Positions 6,167-7,112 of a stretch of 7,112 nucleotides of DNA are shown in pieces. Source of the DNA: Clostridia bacterium. GTDB lineage: Bacteria > Bacillota > Clostridia > Oscillospirales > Acutalibacteraceae. The notes below the pieces were generated by a model. It did not search any database and was not told where the DNA came from. It worked only from the letters and a program-made list of their open reading frames with translations. The stretch is taken from contig JAFWRV010000022.1 in NCBI GenBank assembly GCA_017519685.1, positions 1-7,112 on the forward strand, read 5' to 3'. The translations under genes and the position numbers were made by a program. The stretch's first letter is position 1; each line of letters begins with the position of its first letter.

Positions 6167-7112
6167 ATGAATAAAAAGACAAGAATAATCCTGATTGTGC
6201 TTGCCGTGATATTTTTCGGCATCGCGATAAAAGAACTTCATACGGAGTTCCCGGATTTGCAGATGCCGCTGATAAACAAGTATCTGGGAGATGAAAAGCC
6301 GAGCATCAACGGCAGTCCTTACAAAACTTATTATTACGAGCTGTCAAATGTTGAAAAGCAGGCATATAATCTCATGCTCGAGTCAATTTACGACCTGCCG
6401 GAAAAGATACTTGTTCCGGACCTTACTTCCGGCGAACTCGACGAGGTTTTCAAAGCGCTTCTGAATGACAATCCCGATTTGTTCTTCCTAGGAAGGAAAT
6501 GTTCTCTCAAGGCGGAACTCTGGAACGATTTCATTTCTTTTGAGTACATTATGACAAAAGAGGAATACGACCGTAAGAACTCCGAGCTCAAACTCAAGCG
6601 CGATATGGTAATTTCCCAGCTTACGGATAAGAACGATCAGTGGCAGACCGAGCTGGAAATTCACGATTATATCGTGAGCCACTGCTCATATAAACTTGAA
6701 GACAACGATTTCAATTATTCCTCCGCCTACGGCTGCCTTGTAAACGGAAAAGCGGCGTGCGAAGGATATTCGAAAGCGGCGAAATATATATTCGACAAGG
6801 TCGGAATAGAGTCCGCGCTTATCAGCGGAACCGCTCAGGGCAACGGGGAAAAGCCCGGTGAGCACATGTGGAATATCGTTAAAATCAATAATGATTACTA
6901 TCACCTTGACTGCACCTGGGACGATCCCGTCAGCAATTCAAAAGACGGCGTGAAGCTTTACACATATTTTAATCTCAGCGACGAGGCAATCGGAATTAAT
7001 CATTTTCAGTTTTCCTATGACCCCGGCTGTGATTCAATGGATGAAAACTATTATGTCAAAAAGAGTCTCTGCTTTGAGAATTATTCAAAGGCGGATGAGA
7101 ACAGACTCAGGG
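6167..7112 (+). CDS. Membrane-anchored transglutaminase-like (papain-fold) protein, 3' truncated by window edge
   Basis: The frame is open from ATG 6167 to the window end: 315 complete codons and no stop. AGGA at 6157-6160 with 6-nt spacing supports the start, and the gene begins 9 bp after the LCP-like gene. A short basic N-terminus and a membrane span at about residues 5-22 indicate an anchored extracytoplasmic protein. The transglutaminase-like domain occupies roughly 160-255: LEIHDYIVSHCSY (163-175), GKAACEGYSKAAKYIFDKVGI (194-214), GEHMWNIVKI (231-240) and YYHLDCTWDDP (244-254). The likely catalytic triad is Cys198, His233 and Asp248, all intact. Members of this superfamily act as proteases, peptidases, amidases or crosslinkers, and bacterial surface forms are mostly uncharacterised; the substrate is unknown. 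Residues 25-155 are a helical N-terminal region I cannot assign. Further domains may follow beyond the window. Confidence 0.85.
   Translation, partial: MNKKTRIILIVLAVIFFGIAIKELHTEFPDLQMPLINKYLGDEKPSINGSPYKTYYYELSNVEKQAYNLMLESIYDLPEKILVPDLTSGELDEVFKALLNDNPDLFFLGRKCSLKAELWNDFISFEYIMTKEEYDRKNSELKLKRDMVISQLTDKNDQWQTELEIHDYIVSHCSYKLEDNDFNYSSAYGCLVNGKAACEGYSKAAKYIFDKVGIESALISGTAQGNGEKPGEHMWNIVKINNDYYHLDCTWDDPVSNSKDGVKLYTYFNLSDEAIGINHFQFSYDPGCDSMDENYYVKKSLCFENYSKADENRLR

Noticed and set aside
1..7112. Mobile elements, CRISPR arrays, tRNA or rRNA genes, phage or defence genes
   Set aside because: No transposase or integrase motifs, direct repeat arrays, structured RNA signatures or defence domains were seen on either strand; the window is filled with ordinary chromosomal-type genes in one direction.

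Overview
The window is about 7.1 kb of gene-dense DNA with every gene on the + strand. Moderate GC content, strong GGAGG-type ribosome binding sites, short intergenic gaps and the mix of protein families point to a Gram-positive-type bacterium of the class Clostridia, probably a gut or anaerobic relative of the Oscillospiraceae/Ruminococcus group. That taxonomic guess is inference; there is no rRNA or other decisive marker in the window.

Layout. Positions 2-124 are the last 40 codons of cysteinyl-tRNA synthetase. A 72-bp gap holds a near-consensus housekeeping promoter with an extended -10. A tightly packed series follows: ribulose-phosphate 3-epimerase (rpe); three membrane proteins homologous to the Rnf/Nqr subunits D, E and A; a 92-residue single-span membrane protein; a 616-residue GH13 alpha-glucan hydrolase without a signal peptide; a membrane-anchored divergent LytR-CpsA-Psr (LCP)-like protein; and a membrane-anchored transglutaminase-like protein that runs off the right end. 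Junctions are overlaps or gaps of at most 23 bp and no terminator is visible, so the series from rpe onward looks like one operon.

The most striking part is the D-E-A trio (877-3183). The folds and order resemble the membrane core of the Rnf/Nqr respiratory ion pumps, but subunits B, C and G are absent here. Both conserved cysteines of the A-type subunit are replaced, one of the two in the E-type subunit is replaced, and the D-type subunit lacks a recognisable S-G-A-T flavin-attachment threonine. The trio therefore looks like a cofactor-poor offshoot of Rnf with a different job, perhaps transport or a scaffold. The adjacent small membrane protein is a candidate partner.

The remaining genes combine sugar metabolism (rpe; cytoplasmic dextrin or cyclodextrin breakdown by GH13) with two extracytoplasmic, membrane-tethered proteins. 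No single pathway ties all of them together from sequence alone; co-transcription is the main link.
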